From the NCBI RefSeq assembly GCF_900091515.1, contig NZ_LT607410.1, positions 2,728,001-2,792,000 of the forward strand: a stretch of DNA of 64,000 nucleotides. The letters run 5' to 3'. The notes beneath the pieces are model-generated. The model was not told where the DNA came from and ran no database searches. It saw only the letters and a program-made list of their open reading frames with translations. Shown here in pieces: positions 34,495-43,567 of this stretch (the first letter of the stretch is position 1; the number at the start of each line of letters is the position of its first letter). The DNA is from Micromonospora purpureochromogenes. Lineage in GTDB: Bacteria; Actinomycetota; Actinomycetes; Mycobacteriales; Micromonosporaceae. Both the position numbers and the translations under genes were made by a program.

Positions 34495-35276
34495 CCTCCG
34501 CCGAGGACCGGACCGGGGATCCCGACCGTCCCCGCCCGAGCCGGCCCACCGCGCACCCCACCGACCGGTACGGTTCCAACACCGAGCTGTACGCCACCGC
34601 GGGTCTCGTCGAGGGCGTCGAGTACGCCGTGCGCTGCTGCCATCGATGCGCCCCGGACGAGCAGCCCGGCTGCGCGACCGGGACGACGCGGACGGCGGTC
34701 CTCGCGCCGCACGGTGGCGGTATCGAGGTGGGCACGTCGGAGTTGTGCCTCGCGGTCGCCGGCTACCACCCGGCGACGCTGGAGCCGAGCACCGACGGCA
34801 AGGGGTGGCACCACTACTGGATGTTCGAGGGGCTGCTCGACTCCGGCAACGCCGCCCTGCACGTGACCTCGGCGAACTGCGACGACCCGTGGGCGGAGTC
34901 GATCTGCGGTGGGGTCCGCCACGCCGTCGCCCTGCACGGCTGCACGACCCGGCAGGCCGGTGAGCCGGACGGGACCGGGGCGGTGGTGATCGGCGGGCTG
35001 GACGCCGGGCTGCGGGACCTGCTGCGCCGGGAGTTGGCGAAGGTGAACATCGCCGTCGCCCGGCGGGTCAACCGCGCCATCGACGGGTCCAGCCCGCAGA
35101 ACATCTGCAACCGGACGGCGTCCCGGGCGGGCGCGCAACTGGAGCTGACGACGCCGCTGCGCGAGGCGATGTTCCGCACCAACACCTGGGACGGACGCAA
35201 GCACACCACCCGGCCGCTGTTCTGGGACTTCGTCTCCGCGACCCGGACGGCACTCGCGCTGCACGCCGACGCCTGA
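34491..35276 (+). CDS. Poly-gamma-glutamate hydrolase-family protein (YjqB/PghP-like)
   Basis: A 261-residue zinc-peptidase-like protein of the family that includes phage PghP and B. subtilis YjqB, which cut gamma-glutamyl bonds. The metal block APHGGGIEVGTSELCLAVAG (His74, Glu79) is intact, HVTSANCDDP holds His124, and the C-terminal PQNICNRTASRAGAQLEL is the family signature. No signal peptide is seen, so it acts in the cytoplasm. It is translationally coupled to murD2 by GTGA. Coupling with the MurD2/MurL route suggests action on gamma-D-Glu-containing precursors or recycled peptides. An N-terminal extension has extra Cys residues (RCCHRCAPDEQPGC). Confidence 0.8.
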   Translation: MTSAEDRTGDPDRPRPSRPTAHPTDRYGSNTELYATAGLVEGVEYAVRCCHRCAPDEQPGCATGTTRTAVLAPHGGGIEVGTSELCLAVAGYHPATLEPSTDGKGWHHYWMFEGLLDSGNAALHVTSANCDDPWAESICGGVRHAVALHGCTTRQAGEPDGTGAVVIGGLDAGLRDLLRRELAKVNIAVARRVNRAIDGSSPQNICNRTASRAGAQLELTTPLREAMFRTNTWDGRKHTTRPLFWDFVSATRTALALHADA

Positions 35277-35312
35277 CGTCCCTGATCCGAGCGGCCCTGT
35301 ACTCGGCATAGG

Positions 35313-36281
35313 TCAGCCGAGCACCTCGTGCAGGGCTCGCATCGCGCGGATCGCCGAACGGATCTCCTGGAGGTAGCGCCCCGGGGTGAGGGTCGGCTCG
35401 GGCAGCCGGACCAGGTCGGGTAGGGCCGGGTCGACGCCGACGGTGTCGACCGCGCAGCCGTACGGCACCGCCAGGGTGCGCAGCGCGTCGCAGTGCTGGA
35501 ACGGCACGTAGATCGGCGCGGTCACCACCAGCAGCGCGTCGCCGGGGGAGAGCCGGACGTGCCCGGCCCAGAACCGCTGGGTGTCGGCGGTGTGCGCGCG
35601 CCGCCGCTCCGGCTCGCTGGACGGGGCGGCGAGCACCCGGAACGGCGGCAGCCCGTCCCGTCGGTAGGTCCGCGCGGACCAGGAGTGGTGCGGGTGGCCG
35701 GCGTCGTGCCCGTCCTCCTCGTCGGGCGCGGCCACCCCGAGGACCGCGCGGACCGCCGCGTCGAGCGCGTCCACCTCGGTGTCGGCGGCGATCCCCGCCC
35801 CGGCCAGCACGCCCCGCTCCACCTCGGAGAGCGGCCGGAAGCTGCCGAGCACGGCCACCTCCCCGTCCACCGCCGGCCCGTGCCGCACCAGGTGGGCCGC
35901 GTACGCCACGCGCCGCAGGCAGGCGTGCGCCAACCCGCCCAGGACCACCAGGTGCGCGTACCGGGGGCGGGCCGGTCGCACGGGGCGGACCAGGCCGAGC
36001 GCCTCGGCGGTGGCGTGCACCAGCGCGGCGGTGCTCGGGTCGAGGGTCGGTTCCCGCGCCTCGGGGCGTTCCCGGCCGCCCCGGAAATCCCAGTGCCGGG
36101 CGGAGAAGTCGTCCAGCCCGGCCAGCACGGCCGCCAGGTCGCCGGCCGGCCACTCGCCGCCGAACCGGGCGACCAGCGCCCGCAGCGGCGGGGACTCCAC
36201 CCAGGCCCGCACCCCTCGGGCGAGCTGCGCGGGCGATGCGTCCGCCGGGCAGTTCGGCAGCGCCACGTCCGCGATCCGCAC
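35313..36281 (-). CDS. Conserved protein of unknown function (Rossmann-like, DUF218-like pattern)
   Basis: A 322-residue protein without recognised family. A nucleotide-fold-like order of strands is suggested: YAHLVVLGGLAHACLRRV, GEVAVLGSFRPLSEVE, FRVLAAPSSEPERRRAHTAD and ALLVVTAPIYVPFQHCDAL, resembling the alternating pattern of DUF218/SanA-type proteins. A His-rich loop (DEEDGHDAGHPHHSW) lies in the middle. It faces the murD2-hydrolase unit tail to tail with a 36-bp gap. Function unknown. Confidence 0.65.
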   Translation of the reverse strand: MRIADVALPNCPADASPAQLARGVRAWVESPPLRALVARFGGEWPAGDLAAVLAGLDDFSARHWDFRGGRERPEAREPTLDPSTAALVHATAEALGLVRPVRPARPRYAHLVVLGGLAHACLRRVAYAAHLVRHGPAVDGEVAVLGSFRPLSEVERGVLAGAGIAADTEVDALDAAVRAVLGVAAPDEEDGHDAGHPHHSWSARTYRRDGLPPFRVLAAPSSEPERRRAHTADTQRFWAGHVRLSPGDALLVVTAPIYVPFQHCDALRTLAVPYGCAVDTVGVDPALPDLVRLPEPTLTPGRYLQEIRSAIRAMRALHEVLG

Positions 36282-36368
36282 CAGCGGATCGTACCGACGG
36301 CCGTGGCCCCGAGGGGCTCTTGTGGATCGGCACTACGCTGGGCGCACCGACGAGATCGGGGGCTGCCG

Positions 36369-37241
36369 ATGACTGGCGACGTGCTCCGTCGACGTTCCAC
36401 CGGCCGTACCGGGTCGGCCAGTGGACTGGTCCGGCTGGTGGCGCACACCGACCCGGTGGCGCTGATCGGCATCACCCTGTCGATCGCGCTCTCCGTCACG
36501 CTCGACCTCACCAACGCCGCCAGCGGCGTCGAGTCGCTGCTGGCCGGGCTGATGGGCATCACCATCTCGCTGCTGGTGGACTCGCTGGCCCGCGCGGAGC
36601 GCCGGTTCCACCTGCGTACGCTGCTGGACGGGCCACCCTGGCTGGTGCAGGGCGCGCCGGAGATCGTCGTCGCCGTCCGGGAGGCGGTCGAGCGGCACGC
36701 GGGCACCCGGGTCGCCGAGGAGGCGCAGCGCCGCTACGAGCAGTTCCGGATCGAGGCCGAGCAGCTCGCCGTGGGGCGGGTGGTCCGGCGGGGCGACGAC
36801 GACGAGGACCTGATCGGCGCCACCCGCGACTGCACCCGGAGCCTGCAGGGGCTCACCAACCTGACGCCGCGGGCCAGCGGCGAGCTGAGCTGGTGGCGCA
36901 GCGAGATCGGGCGGCGCTACTGGGAGGCGAACCTGGCGGCTCTGGCCCGCGGGGTGCGGATCACCCGGGTCTTCGCCTACGCCACGCTCTCCGACCAGCT
37001 GGTCGAGCTGGTGGAGAAGCAGCGCCGGGCCGGGGTCCGGGTGGGGCTGCTGCCACTGGGTGTCGTCAGCCCGCACCTGCACGTCAATCTGACACTCTGG
37101 GACGGCTCGAGCTGCTGGGAGGCCAGGATGAGCGCGCACGGTGAGATCAGCGAGAACCAGTTCTCGGTCAACCGCGCCGACATCGACCGGCTCACCCGGG
37201 TGTTCGACCTGTGCGCGAACGTCGCGACCTTCCAGGACTGA
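36369..37241 (+). CDS. Membrane-anchored protein of unknown function
   Basis: A 290-residue protein with two N-terminal membrane helices (PVALIGITLSIALSVTLDL and SLLAGLMGITISLLVDSL), then a cytoplasmic region of about 200 residues. The latter has an amphipathic stretch (APEIVVAVREAVERHAGTRVAEEAQRRYEQF, positions about 97-127) and a compact domain (ELSWWRSEIGRRYWEANLAAL, VFAYATLSDQLVELVEKQ). The layout recalls signalling or effector proteins with phospholipase-D-like ends, but no HKD motif is present. The gene begins a two-gene unit with the membrane protein downstream. Confidence 0.65.
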   Translation: MTGDVLRRRSTGRTGSASGLVRLVAHTDPVALIGITLSIALSVTLDLTNAASGVESLLAGLMGITISLLVDSLARAERRFHLRTLLDGPPWLVQGAPEIVVAVREAVERHAGTRVAEEAQRRYEQFRIEAEQLAVGRVVRRGDDDEDLIGATRDCTRSLQGLTNLTPRASGELSWWRSEIGRRYWEANLAALARGVRITRVFAYATLSDQLVELVEKQRRAGVRVGLLPLGVVSPHLHVNLTLWDGSSCWEARMSAHGEISENQFSVNRADIDRLTRVFDLCANVATFQD

Positions 37242-37278
37242 CCGTGCCGGCGGGCGGTGGAGCGGAGATGGGCCAGCC

Positions 37279-38172
37279 ATGACGTGGAGTGCCGTGCTCC
37301 TGGTGACGGCCGTGGTCTGGGCGGTCAGCGTGATCCGTTCGGTCCGGCTGCGGGCGTTCGTCTACAGCCTGCCGCTGCCGATGACGCTGGCCCTGGTCAC
37401 CACGGGCCACCGGGTCGACGGCGCCCAGCTGCTCGGCGTGCTCGGCCTCAACCTCTTCTTCGTCACCGTGGCGCTTACCCACCACCGGTTGCGCTGGCCG
37501 ATCCTGGTGGCCGACCTGGCCGGGATCGCCGCCTACGTGGCGTTGAGCGCCGGCCTGCTGGCGGTCCCGGTGCCGTTCGGGCCGGCCCTGGCGGGCACGG
37601 TGGCGCTCTGGCTGCTCGCCATGGTGGTGCTGCGTCGCCGCGCCCGGGCGGTGGCCGCGGCGCCGGAGCGGCCGGTCGACGCCCGCCGGGACAGCCTCCC
37701 CGCCCCGGCCAAGCTGGCGGTGATCTTCGCCGGGGCGGTGCTCACCGGCCTGCTCGGCCAGCTGCTGCGCGGGATGGTGGTGACCTTCCCCTACTCCGGC
37801 GTGCTGGTCGCCGTGGAGGCCCGGCGCCAACTGGTCGACTTCAGCCGGCACTTCGCCCGCAACAGCCTCGCGCTGGTCGGGTTCCTCACCGCCTACCACT
37901 ATCTCCAGGACGGGTCGCCGGTCGTCGCCCTGGCCGGGGGCTGGGCCGCCTTCGCGTTGCTGGCCACCGCCCTGCACCTGCCACGCCGCCGTCGCGCCGA
38001 GCCCGCCCCGGCCGGCGGCCTCCCGGACCCGTCGGCCGGCCCCGCCCCGGTACCGCCGACCCGGCCCGCGCCGGACCCGCCGGCCCGGCCCGCGCCGGAA
38101 GGTACGGCCGGCGCCCCGCGCGCCCGGCCCCGGCCGCGTCCGACCGCCGCCGAGCGCCGCGCGACCACCTGA
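37279..38172 (+). CDS. Polytopic membrane protein of unknown function
   Basis: A 297-residue protein with about eight hydrophobic segments and a Pro/Ala/Arg-rich tail of about 65 residues with PAPDPPARPAPEG-type repeats. A conserved-looking loop, MVVTFPYSGVLVAVEARRQLVDFSR, lies between helices near residue 170. ATG 37279 lies 38 bp after the previous gene, probably one operon. No family is recognised. Confidence 0.6.
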   Translation: MTWSAVLLVTAVVWAVSVIRSVRLRAFVYSLPLPMTLALVTTGHRVDGAQLLGVLGLNLFFVTVALTHHRLRWPILVADLAGIAAYVALSAGLLAVPVPFGPALAGTVALWLLAMVVLRRRARAVAAAPERPVDARRDSLPAPAKLAVIFAGAVLTGLLGQLLRGMVVTFPYSGVLVAVEARRQLVDFSRHFARNSLALVGFLTAYHYLQDGSPVVALAGGWAAFALLATALHLPRRRRAEPAPAGGLPDPSAGPAPVPPTRPAPDPPARPAPEGTAGAPRARPRPRPTAAERRATT

Positions 38173-38188
38173 GCCCGACGCCCGCCGG

Positions 38189-39082
38189 TCAACCCGCCGC
38201 CGCGACCAGCTCCGCGATCCGGGTCAGCGGCTCGGCGTACGCGGGCCAGTCCAGGCCGTCGACGCTGACCTCGGCCCGCCGGCGTACGCCGTCCACCGCG
38301 CCCGCCCGGGTCACCATCTCGGTCAGCACGGCGTACGACCAGTCGGGGCGGAGCAGGTCGCGCAGGGCGGGCAGCTCGGGGCGCAGCAGCGCCAGCGCGC
38401 CCACCAGCGCCGCGGCGGCCCAGTTGGACGTGCCGCCGACGAGCAGCGCGTCGCAGCCGACCACGCAGTGGATCCGCTCGCCCCGGTCCACCACCCGGCC
38501 GACCAGCTCCGCCGGCAGTCGGCCCATGCCGAGCTCGTTGCCGCCGTCGCCGATGCCGATCCGGTAGGCGGAACCGGCGGCGTAGAGCCGGTCCAGTGGC
38601 GCGGTGTGGGCGCCGATGTCCTCGCCCCGCATGTTGCGCGGGCGGCCGTCGACGCCGGGGCCGACCCGCTCGCAGGCGATCAGGTGCGACAGCGCGGCGT
38701 AGCGGGGCAGGACGGCGGCGGCCCAGTCGTCGTACCCCTGGACCGGCGCCACGTCCAGCGGCACGTCCGGTGCGGCGGCTCCGAGCGCGGCGGCGACCAC
38801 CGGCGCGCAGGGCGCGTCGGTGACCAGCCGGACCTCGCCGCCGAGCGCCCGCAGCGCGGCGGCGAGCTGGACCGCCCCGATCGGACCGTCGGTCTCGGCC
38901 GCGGGCGGGTCGGCGGCGGGGATGTAGAACCCGGTGAGGACCGCGGCGTCGGGCGCCGCGGCGAGCGAGCGGGCGGCGGCGAGCAGGCCGCCGGCCGCCG
39001 GTACGGCCAGCCGCTCGCTGCCCCGGCCCACCTCCCGCGCGGCCGTCCGCTCCAGCTCCGCGACGGTCTGCGCCAGCCGCAT
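38189..39082 (-). CDS. D-glutamate cyclase-like protein (DUF4392)
   Basis: A 297-residue protein of the DUF4392 family, the C-terminal catalytic type of the mammalian D-glutamate cyclase that turns D-Glu into 5-oxo-D-proline. Diagnostic blocks are VLTGFYIPAADPPAAETDGP, ACERVGPGVDGRPRNMRG, GDGGNELGMG (178-187) and VGGTSNWAAAALV. Dense acidic and glycine motifs suggest metal and substrate binding. It sits 3 kb from the murL/murD2/gamma-glutamyl-hydrolase set, which makes a D-Glu role more credible. GCAGGAGGT lies before the start. Enzyme activity in bacteria is inferred by family. Confidence 0.8.
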   Translation of the reverse strand: MRLAQTVAELERTAAREVGRGSERLAVPAAGGLLAAARSLAAAPDAAVLTGFYIPAADPPAAETDGPIGAVQLAAALRALGGEVRLVTDAPCAPVVAAALGAAAPDVPLDVAPVQGYDDWAAAVLPRYAALSHLIACERVGPGVDGRPRNMRGEDIGAHTAPLDRLYAAGSAYRIGIGDGGNELGMGRLPAELVGRVVDRGERIHCVVGCDALLVGGTSNWAAAALVGALALLRPELPALRDLLRPDWSYAVLTEMVTRAGAVDGVRRRAEVSVDGLDWPAYAEPLTRIAELVAAAG

Positions 39083-39349
39083 GTCGGACCTCCTGCAACC
39101 CGGGGGACCGGCCCAGCGTAGGGCGGGCGGTCCAGCCGGCCGCCGTCCTGCGGAATGAGTCGCGGATCGCTCGGCTGTCCACCGGAAAGGATTGCGAAGG
39201 AGGCGGTTGGCCCCGGAAACCGCACCGAGCGGGTTGACGCGCTGTCAGGCCGCCACCCCGGCTGCGCTACACAGTGACAGTTGTCCCTGTCGCCGGGTGG
39301 TGGAAGCGTGCGGGGAACGCGAAATCCGCCGCCGCTGAAGGGTGCGACG

Positions 39350-40657
39350 ATGACCTCCGACGACCTGCTGGCCCGACACCGGGCCGTGCTCCCGTCCTGG
39401 ATGCCGCTCTACTACGCCGAACCGATCGAGCTGGTGTCCGGCTCGGGTCGCCGGGTGACCGACGCGCAGGGCCGGACCTATCTGGACTTCTTCGGCGGCG
39501 TGCTGACCAACATGATCGGCTACGACATCCCGGAGATCCGGGAGGCGGTGGAGCGCCAGTTGCGCACCGGCATCGTGCACAGCTCCACTCTCTACCTGAT
39601 CCGCCAGCAGGTGGAGCTGGCGGAGAAGATCGCCCGGCTCTCCGGCATCCCGGACGCCCGGGTCTTCTTCACCAACTCCGGCACCGAGGCCAACGAGGCC
39701 GCCCTGCTGGTCGCCACCAACCACCGCCGCTCCCACCAGATCCTGGCGGTCCGCAACAGCTACCACGGCCGGTCGTACGCGGCGATGGGCGTCACCGGCA
39801 ACCGCGGCTGGTCGGCGAGCGCGCTCAACCCGCTCCAGGTGGCCTGGCTGCACTCCGGCGAGCGGCTGCGCGGCCTGCTGGCCCGCCTCGACGAGTCCGA
39901 CCGGATCGACGCGGCGGTGGAGGATCTGCGCGAGGTGCTGGCCACCCAGACCGCCGGCGACGTGGCCTGCCTGATCGCCGAGCCGATCCAGGGCGTGGGC
40001 GGTTTCGTGGCCCCGCCGGACGGGCTCTTCGCCGCCTGGAAGAAGGTCCTCGACGAGCACGGCATCCTGCTGATCTCCGACGAGGTGCAGACCGGCTGGG
40101 GGCGTACCGGCGAGCACTTCTGGGGCTACCAGGCACACGACGTCACCCCGGACCTGCTCACCTTCGCCAAGGGCGTCGGCAACGGCTTCGCCCTCGCCGG
40201 CGTGGTCGGCCGGGCCGACGTGCTGGAGTCGGTGCCGGCGATCAGCTTCTCCACCTTCGGCGGCAACCCGATCTCGACCGCCGCCGGCAACGCCGTCCTG
40301 GACTACCTGCGCGACCACGACCTGCAGGCCAACGCGGCCCGCACCGGCGCGATCCTCGCCGACGGCCTGCGCGCCGCCATGGTCGGTCTCGACTGCGTCG
40401 CCGAGGTACGCGGCAAGGGGCTGATGCTCGGCGTCGAGTTCGTCCGGCCGGGCGGCACCGAGCCGGACCCGGTGCTGACCACCCGCGTCTTCGAGGCGTG
40501 CCGGGCCGGTGGGCTGCTCGCCGGCAAGGGCGGCCTGCACGGCAACGTGCTGCGGATGGGCCCGCCGCTGACGCTGACCGAGGACGAGGCCCGCGAGGGG
40601 CTGGCCATTCTCGTCGACGCCATCCGCTCCTGCGCCTCGGCGGAGGTGGCGGCATGA
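39350..40657 (+). CDS. Class III PLP-dependent aminotransferase (AGXT2-like)
   Basis: A 435-residue aminotransferase. TNSGTEANEAALLVA binds the cofactor phosphate, ISDEVQTGWGRTG supplies the pyridine-N Asp, and TFAKGVGNG carries the Schiff-base Lys. The pattern is closest to the alanine-glyoxylate aminotransferase 2 / beta-alanine-pyruvate group. Its stop overlaps the start of mmsA (ATGA), so the two work together: transamination of beta-alanine or a related omega-amino acid to a semialdehyde, then oxidation to acyl-CoA. ATG 39350 gives the usual length. Confidence 0.88.
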   Translation: MTSDDLLARHRAVLPSWMPLYYAEPIELVSGSGRRVTDAQGRTYLDFFGGVLTNMIGYDIPEIREAVERQLRTGIVHSSTLYLIRQQVELAEKIARLSGIPDARVFFTNSGTEANEAALLVATNHRRSHQILAVRNSYHGRSYAAMGVTGNRGWSASALNPLQVAWLHSGERLRGLLARLDESDRIDAAVEDLREVLATQTAGDVACLIAEPIQGVGGFVAPPDGLFAAWKKVLDEHGILLISDEVQTGWGRTGEHFWGYQAHDVTPDLLTFAKGVGNGFALAGVVGRADVLESVPAISFSTFGGNPISTAAGNAVLDYLRDHDLQANAARTGAILADGLRAAMVGLDCVAEVRGKGLMLGVEFVRPGGTEPDPVLTTRVFEACRAGGLLAGKGGLHGNVLRMGPPLTLTEDEAREGLAILVDAIRSCASAEVAA

Positions 40658-42162
40658 GTGGGGTGGACGACGTGACGGTCATCGGGCACTTCGTCGACGG
40701 GAAGCGGGTCTCCGGCGGCTCCCAGCGGCGCGGGGACGTCTTCGACCCGGCCACCGGCCGACGTACCGGGGAGGTGGAGCTGGCCTCGGCCGCGGACGTG
40801 GCGGTCGCGGTGGAGGCGGCCGAGCGCGCGGCGCGGGCCTGGCGGGACGCGTCGCTGGCGAAGCGCACGGCGGTGCTGTTCGCCTTCCGGGAGCTGGTGC
40901 ACGCCCGCCGCGACCGGCTCGCCGAGGTGATCACCGCCGAGCACGGCAAGGTGCTCGCGGACGCCGCCGGCGAGGTGCAGCGCGGCCTGGAGGTGATCGA
41001 GTACGCCTGCGGCATCCCGTCGGCGCTGCGCGGCGGCTTCAGCGAGAACGTCTCCACCGAGGTCGACTCGTACAGCCTCCGGCAGCCGGTGGGCGTGGTG
41101 GCGGTGATCTCGCCGTTCAACTTCCCGGTGATGGTGCCGCTGTGGTTCGTGCCGGTGGCGGTGGCCTGCGGCAACGCGGTGGTGCTCAAGCCGAGCGAGA
41201 AGGACCCGAGCGCCGCGCTGCTGCTGGCCGAGTGGTTCGCCGAGGCGGGCCTGCCCGACGGCGTGCTCAACGTGGTCAACGGCGACAAGGAGGCGGTCGA
41301 CGCGCTGCTGGACCATCCCGCGGTGCGGGCGGTGTCGTTCGTCGGCTCCACCCCGGTCGCCCGGTACGTGCACCAGCGCGGGTCGATGGCCGGCAAGCGG
41401 GTGCAGGCGCTCGGCGGGGCGAAGAACCACATGGTGGTGCTGCCCGACGCCGACCTGGACCTGGCCGCGGACGCGGCGGTCAACGCCGGCTTCGGCTCGG
41501 CGGGGGAGCGGTGCATGGCGATCTCGGCGCTGGTCGCCGTCGAGCCGGTCGCCGACGCCCTGGTCGCGAAGATCGCCGAACGGATGTCCGGGCTGCGCAC
41601 CGGCGACGGGCGGCGCGGCTGCGACATGGGTCCGCTGGTCACCGCCGCGCACGCCGAACGGGTCCGCTCCTACGTGGAGTCGGGCGTGGCGGCCGGCGCG
41701 GTGCCGGTGGTCGACGGCCGGGAGGTCACCCCGGACGGGGAGTCCGGCGGCTTCTGGCTCGGTCCGACCCTGTTCGACCGGGTCACCCCGGACATGTCGA
41801 TCTACACCGACGAGATCTTCGGCCCGGTGCTCGGCGTCGTCCGGGTCGGCTCGTACGACGAGGCGGTCGAGCTGGTCAACGCCAACCCGTACGGCAACGG
41901 CACGGCGATCTTCACCAACGACGGCGGCGCCGCCCGCCGGTACCAGCACGAGGTGGAGGTCGGCATGGTCGGGATCAACGTGCCGATCCCGGTGCCGATG
42001 GCGTACTACTCGTTCGGCGGGTGGAAGTCGTCCCTCTTCGGTGACCTGCACGCGCACGGCGAGGACGGGGTGCGCTTCTTCACCCGGGGCAAGGTGGTCA
42101 CCAGTCGCTGGCTCGACCCGCGCCACGGCGGGGTCAACCTCGGCTTCCCCACCCAGACCTGA
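40654..42162 (+). CDS. mmsA: CoA-acylating (methyl)malonate-semialdehyde dehydrogenase
   Basis: A 502-residue aldehyde dehydrogenase of the MmsA group. ISPFNFPVMVPLWFVP and KPSEKDPSAALLLAE are specific to methylmalonate-semialdehyde dehydrogenases; the catalytic Cys is in GSAGERCMAIS. It oxidises malonate or methylmalonate semialdehyde to acetyl- or propionyl-CoA with CO2 release. Coupled to the upstream aminotransferase, it would complete beta-alanine or valine/thymine catabolism. Its 3' end overlaps the convergent acyltransferase by 29 bp. Confidence 0.9.
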   Translation: MSGVDDVTVIGHFVDGKRVSGGSQRRGDVFDPATGRRTGEVELASAADVAVAVEAAERAARAWRDASLAKRTAVLFAFRELVHARRDRLAEVITAEHGKVLADAAGEVQRGLEVIEYACGIPSALRGGFSENVSTEVDSYSLRQPVGVVAVISPFNFPVMVPLWFVPVAVACGNAVVLKPSEKDPSAALLLAEWFAEAGLPDGVLNVVNGDKEAVDALLDHPAVRAVSFVGSTPVARYVHQRGSMAGKRVQALGGAKNHMVVLPDADLDLAADAAVNAGFGSAGERCMAISALVAVEPVADALVAKIAERMSGLRTGDGRRGCDMGPLVTAAHAERVRSYVESGVAAGAVPVVDGREVTPDGESGGFWLGPTLFDRVTPDMSIYTDEIFGPVLGVVRVGSYDEAVELVNANPYGNGTAIFTNDGGAARRYQHEVEVGMVGINVPIPVPMAYYSFGGWKSSLFGDLHAHGEDGVRFFTRGKVVTSRWLDPRHGGVNLGFPTQT

Positions 42163-43567
42163 GCAACCGCAGCACGCCCGCCCCGGCCAGGTACGCCACC
42201 AGCGCCGGGACGGGCGTGCCGAGCGGCTCCGGGGCGTCCTTCGGCGTGGCGCTGTTGACCATCAGCCCGCCGATGACGGCGGCGTACCCGGCGACGGTCA
42301 GGGCTGCCCGGATCCGCCCGCCCCGGCCGCCGCGTCGCCCGGTGCGGTGCCGGGCGCTGCGCGACTCGATCGGGCCGAAGACGGCGACCAGCACGGCCAG
42401 CACCACGGCGAGCAGCAGCAGCCAGGGCACCCGCCAGCCCCACCAGGCGGCCGACCCGACCCGTGGAGTGGGCAGCAGGCCGACGGCGTCGAGCAGCCCG
42501 ATCAGCAGCACCGCGGCGGTCAGGTGCCAGAGGAAGACCGTCAGCACCACCAGGTTGACCGCGATCACCACCCGCCACGGTCGGGGCCGGTGCAGCCAGC
42601 GTCGCGCCGGGTCGCGCAGCAGCAGGATCAGTCCGAGCTGGGCGGCGGCGAGGGCGAGCAGCGCCAGGCTCGGCGGCGAGGCGTTGTCCAGCCGCTCCCC
42701 GGGCACGTTCAGCATCGCCACCGGCCACGGCCCGACGACGGTGAGCAGGATCAACGCGCTCAGGCCGCCGGCCAGCAGCGCCAGCGCCGCCGGCCGGGAG
42801 GTGGGCAGGCGTCGCCGGCGTACGCCCCGCCGGTCGGACCCCGACGGTGGGTGCGACACGGCCGTCTCCGCCGGGCCGGGCGGTGCGGTCCCGGGCGGTG
42901 GCCCGGTCGCGGGGGTGCGGGAGTCGTACCAGGCGAAGCCGAGCTGGTGCACCGCCAGCCAGCCGAACAGGTAGTTGCCGGCGGCCAGCGTCGCCGGCCC
43001 GGTCAGCCGGCCGAGGTCACCCAGCGCCACCAGGGCGACGAGCGCCAGCGGCACGGCCAGCCCGTAGCGGCGGTGCAGCGCGTACATCGGCGGGGTGAGG
43101 GCCACGACCAGCAGGTAGGCGACCAGGAACCACAGCGGGATGGTGGCGAACCAGATCACCGTGCGCAGGTGGGTGGGGTCGGTGCCGCGCAGCCGGCCCA
43201 GCGCCGCGGCGACGGTGAGCACCAGCAGCAGCGCGCTGGTGGGGCGGACCAGCCGGGCGCTGCGGTCCAGCAGCCAGCCGGCCCCGTCGCCGCCGCGGGC
43301 CCGGTGGCGGGTCAGGGACGCCGCGTTGGCGTAACCGCCGACCAGGAAGAAGACCGGCATCACCTGGGCCAGCCAGGTCAGCGGGTACGCCCACGGCAGG
43401 TCGGCGAGCGCGGAGTGCCCGGTCGGTCGACCGGCCGGGTCCCGGCCGATCACGGTGACGCCCCAGTGGCCGGCGACGACCATGGTGATCGCGAGCGCGC
43501 GGAGCAGGTCGACGTAGCGTTCCCGCCCGGCCGGGGTCCGCTCCGCGAGCTGGCCCAGGCGGCGCAT
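42134..43567 (-). CDS. Acyltransferase-3 family membrane protein
   Basis: A 477-residue membrane O-acyltransferase with about ten helices. RYVDLLRALAITMVVAGHWG has the conserved Arg and His of the family, and MPVFFLVGGYANAASL follows. VTVFLWHLTAAVLLIGLL is the late helix with His. A cytoplasmic, Pro/Gly-rich loop of about 45 residues interrupts the middle. Likely O-acylates a sugar, lipid or antibiotic at the membrane. Its end overlaps mmsA tail to tail by 29 bp. Confidence 0.85.
   Translation of the reverse strand: MRRLGQLAERTPAGRERYVDLLRALAITMVVAGHWGVTVIGRDPAGRPTGHSALADLPWAYPLTWLAQVMPVFFLVGGYANAASLTRHRARGGDGAGWLLDRSARLVRPTSALLLVLTVAAALGRLRGTDPTHLRTVIWFATIPLWFLVAYLLVVALTPPMYALHRRYGLAVPLALVALVALGDLGRLTGPATLAAGNYLFGWLAVHQLGFAWYDSRTPATGPPPGTAPPGPAETAVSHPPSGSDRRGVRRRRLPTSRPAALALLAGGLSALILLTVVGPWPVAMLNVPGERLDNASPPSLALLALAAAQLGLILLLRDPARRWLHRPRPWRVVIAVNLVVLTVFLWHLTAAVLLIGLLDAVGLLPTPRVGSAAWWGWRVPWLLLLAVVLAVLVAVFGPIESRSARHRTGRRGGRGGRIRAALTVAGYAAVIGGLMVNSATPKDAPEPLGTPVPALVAYLAGAGVLRLLRSGWGSRG

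Noticed and set aside
39274..42162. 962-residue frame joining the aminotransferase region to mmsA
   Set aside because: The first 460 codons are out of frame with the aminotransferase and have no domain; ATG 40654 overlaps the aminotransferase stop and begins a normal MmsA.
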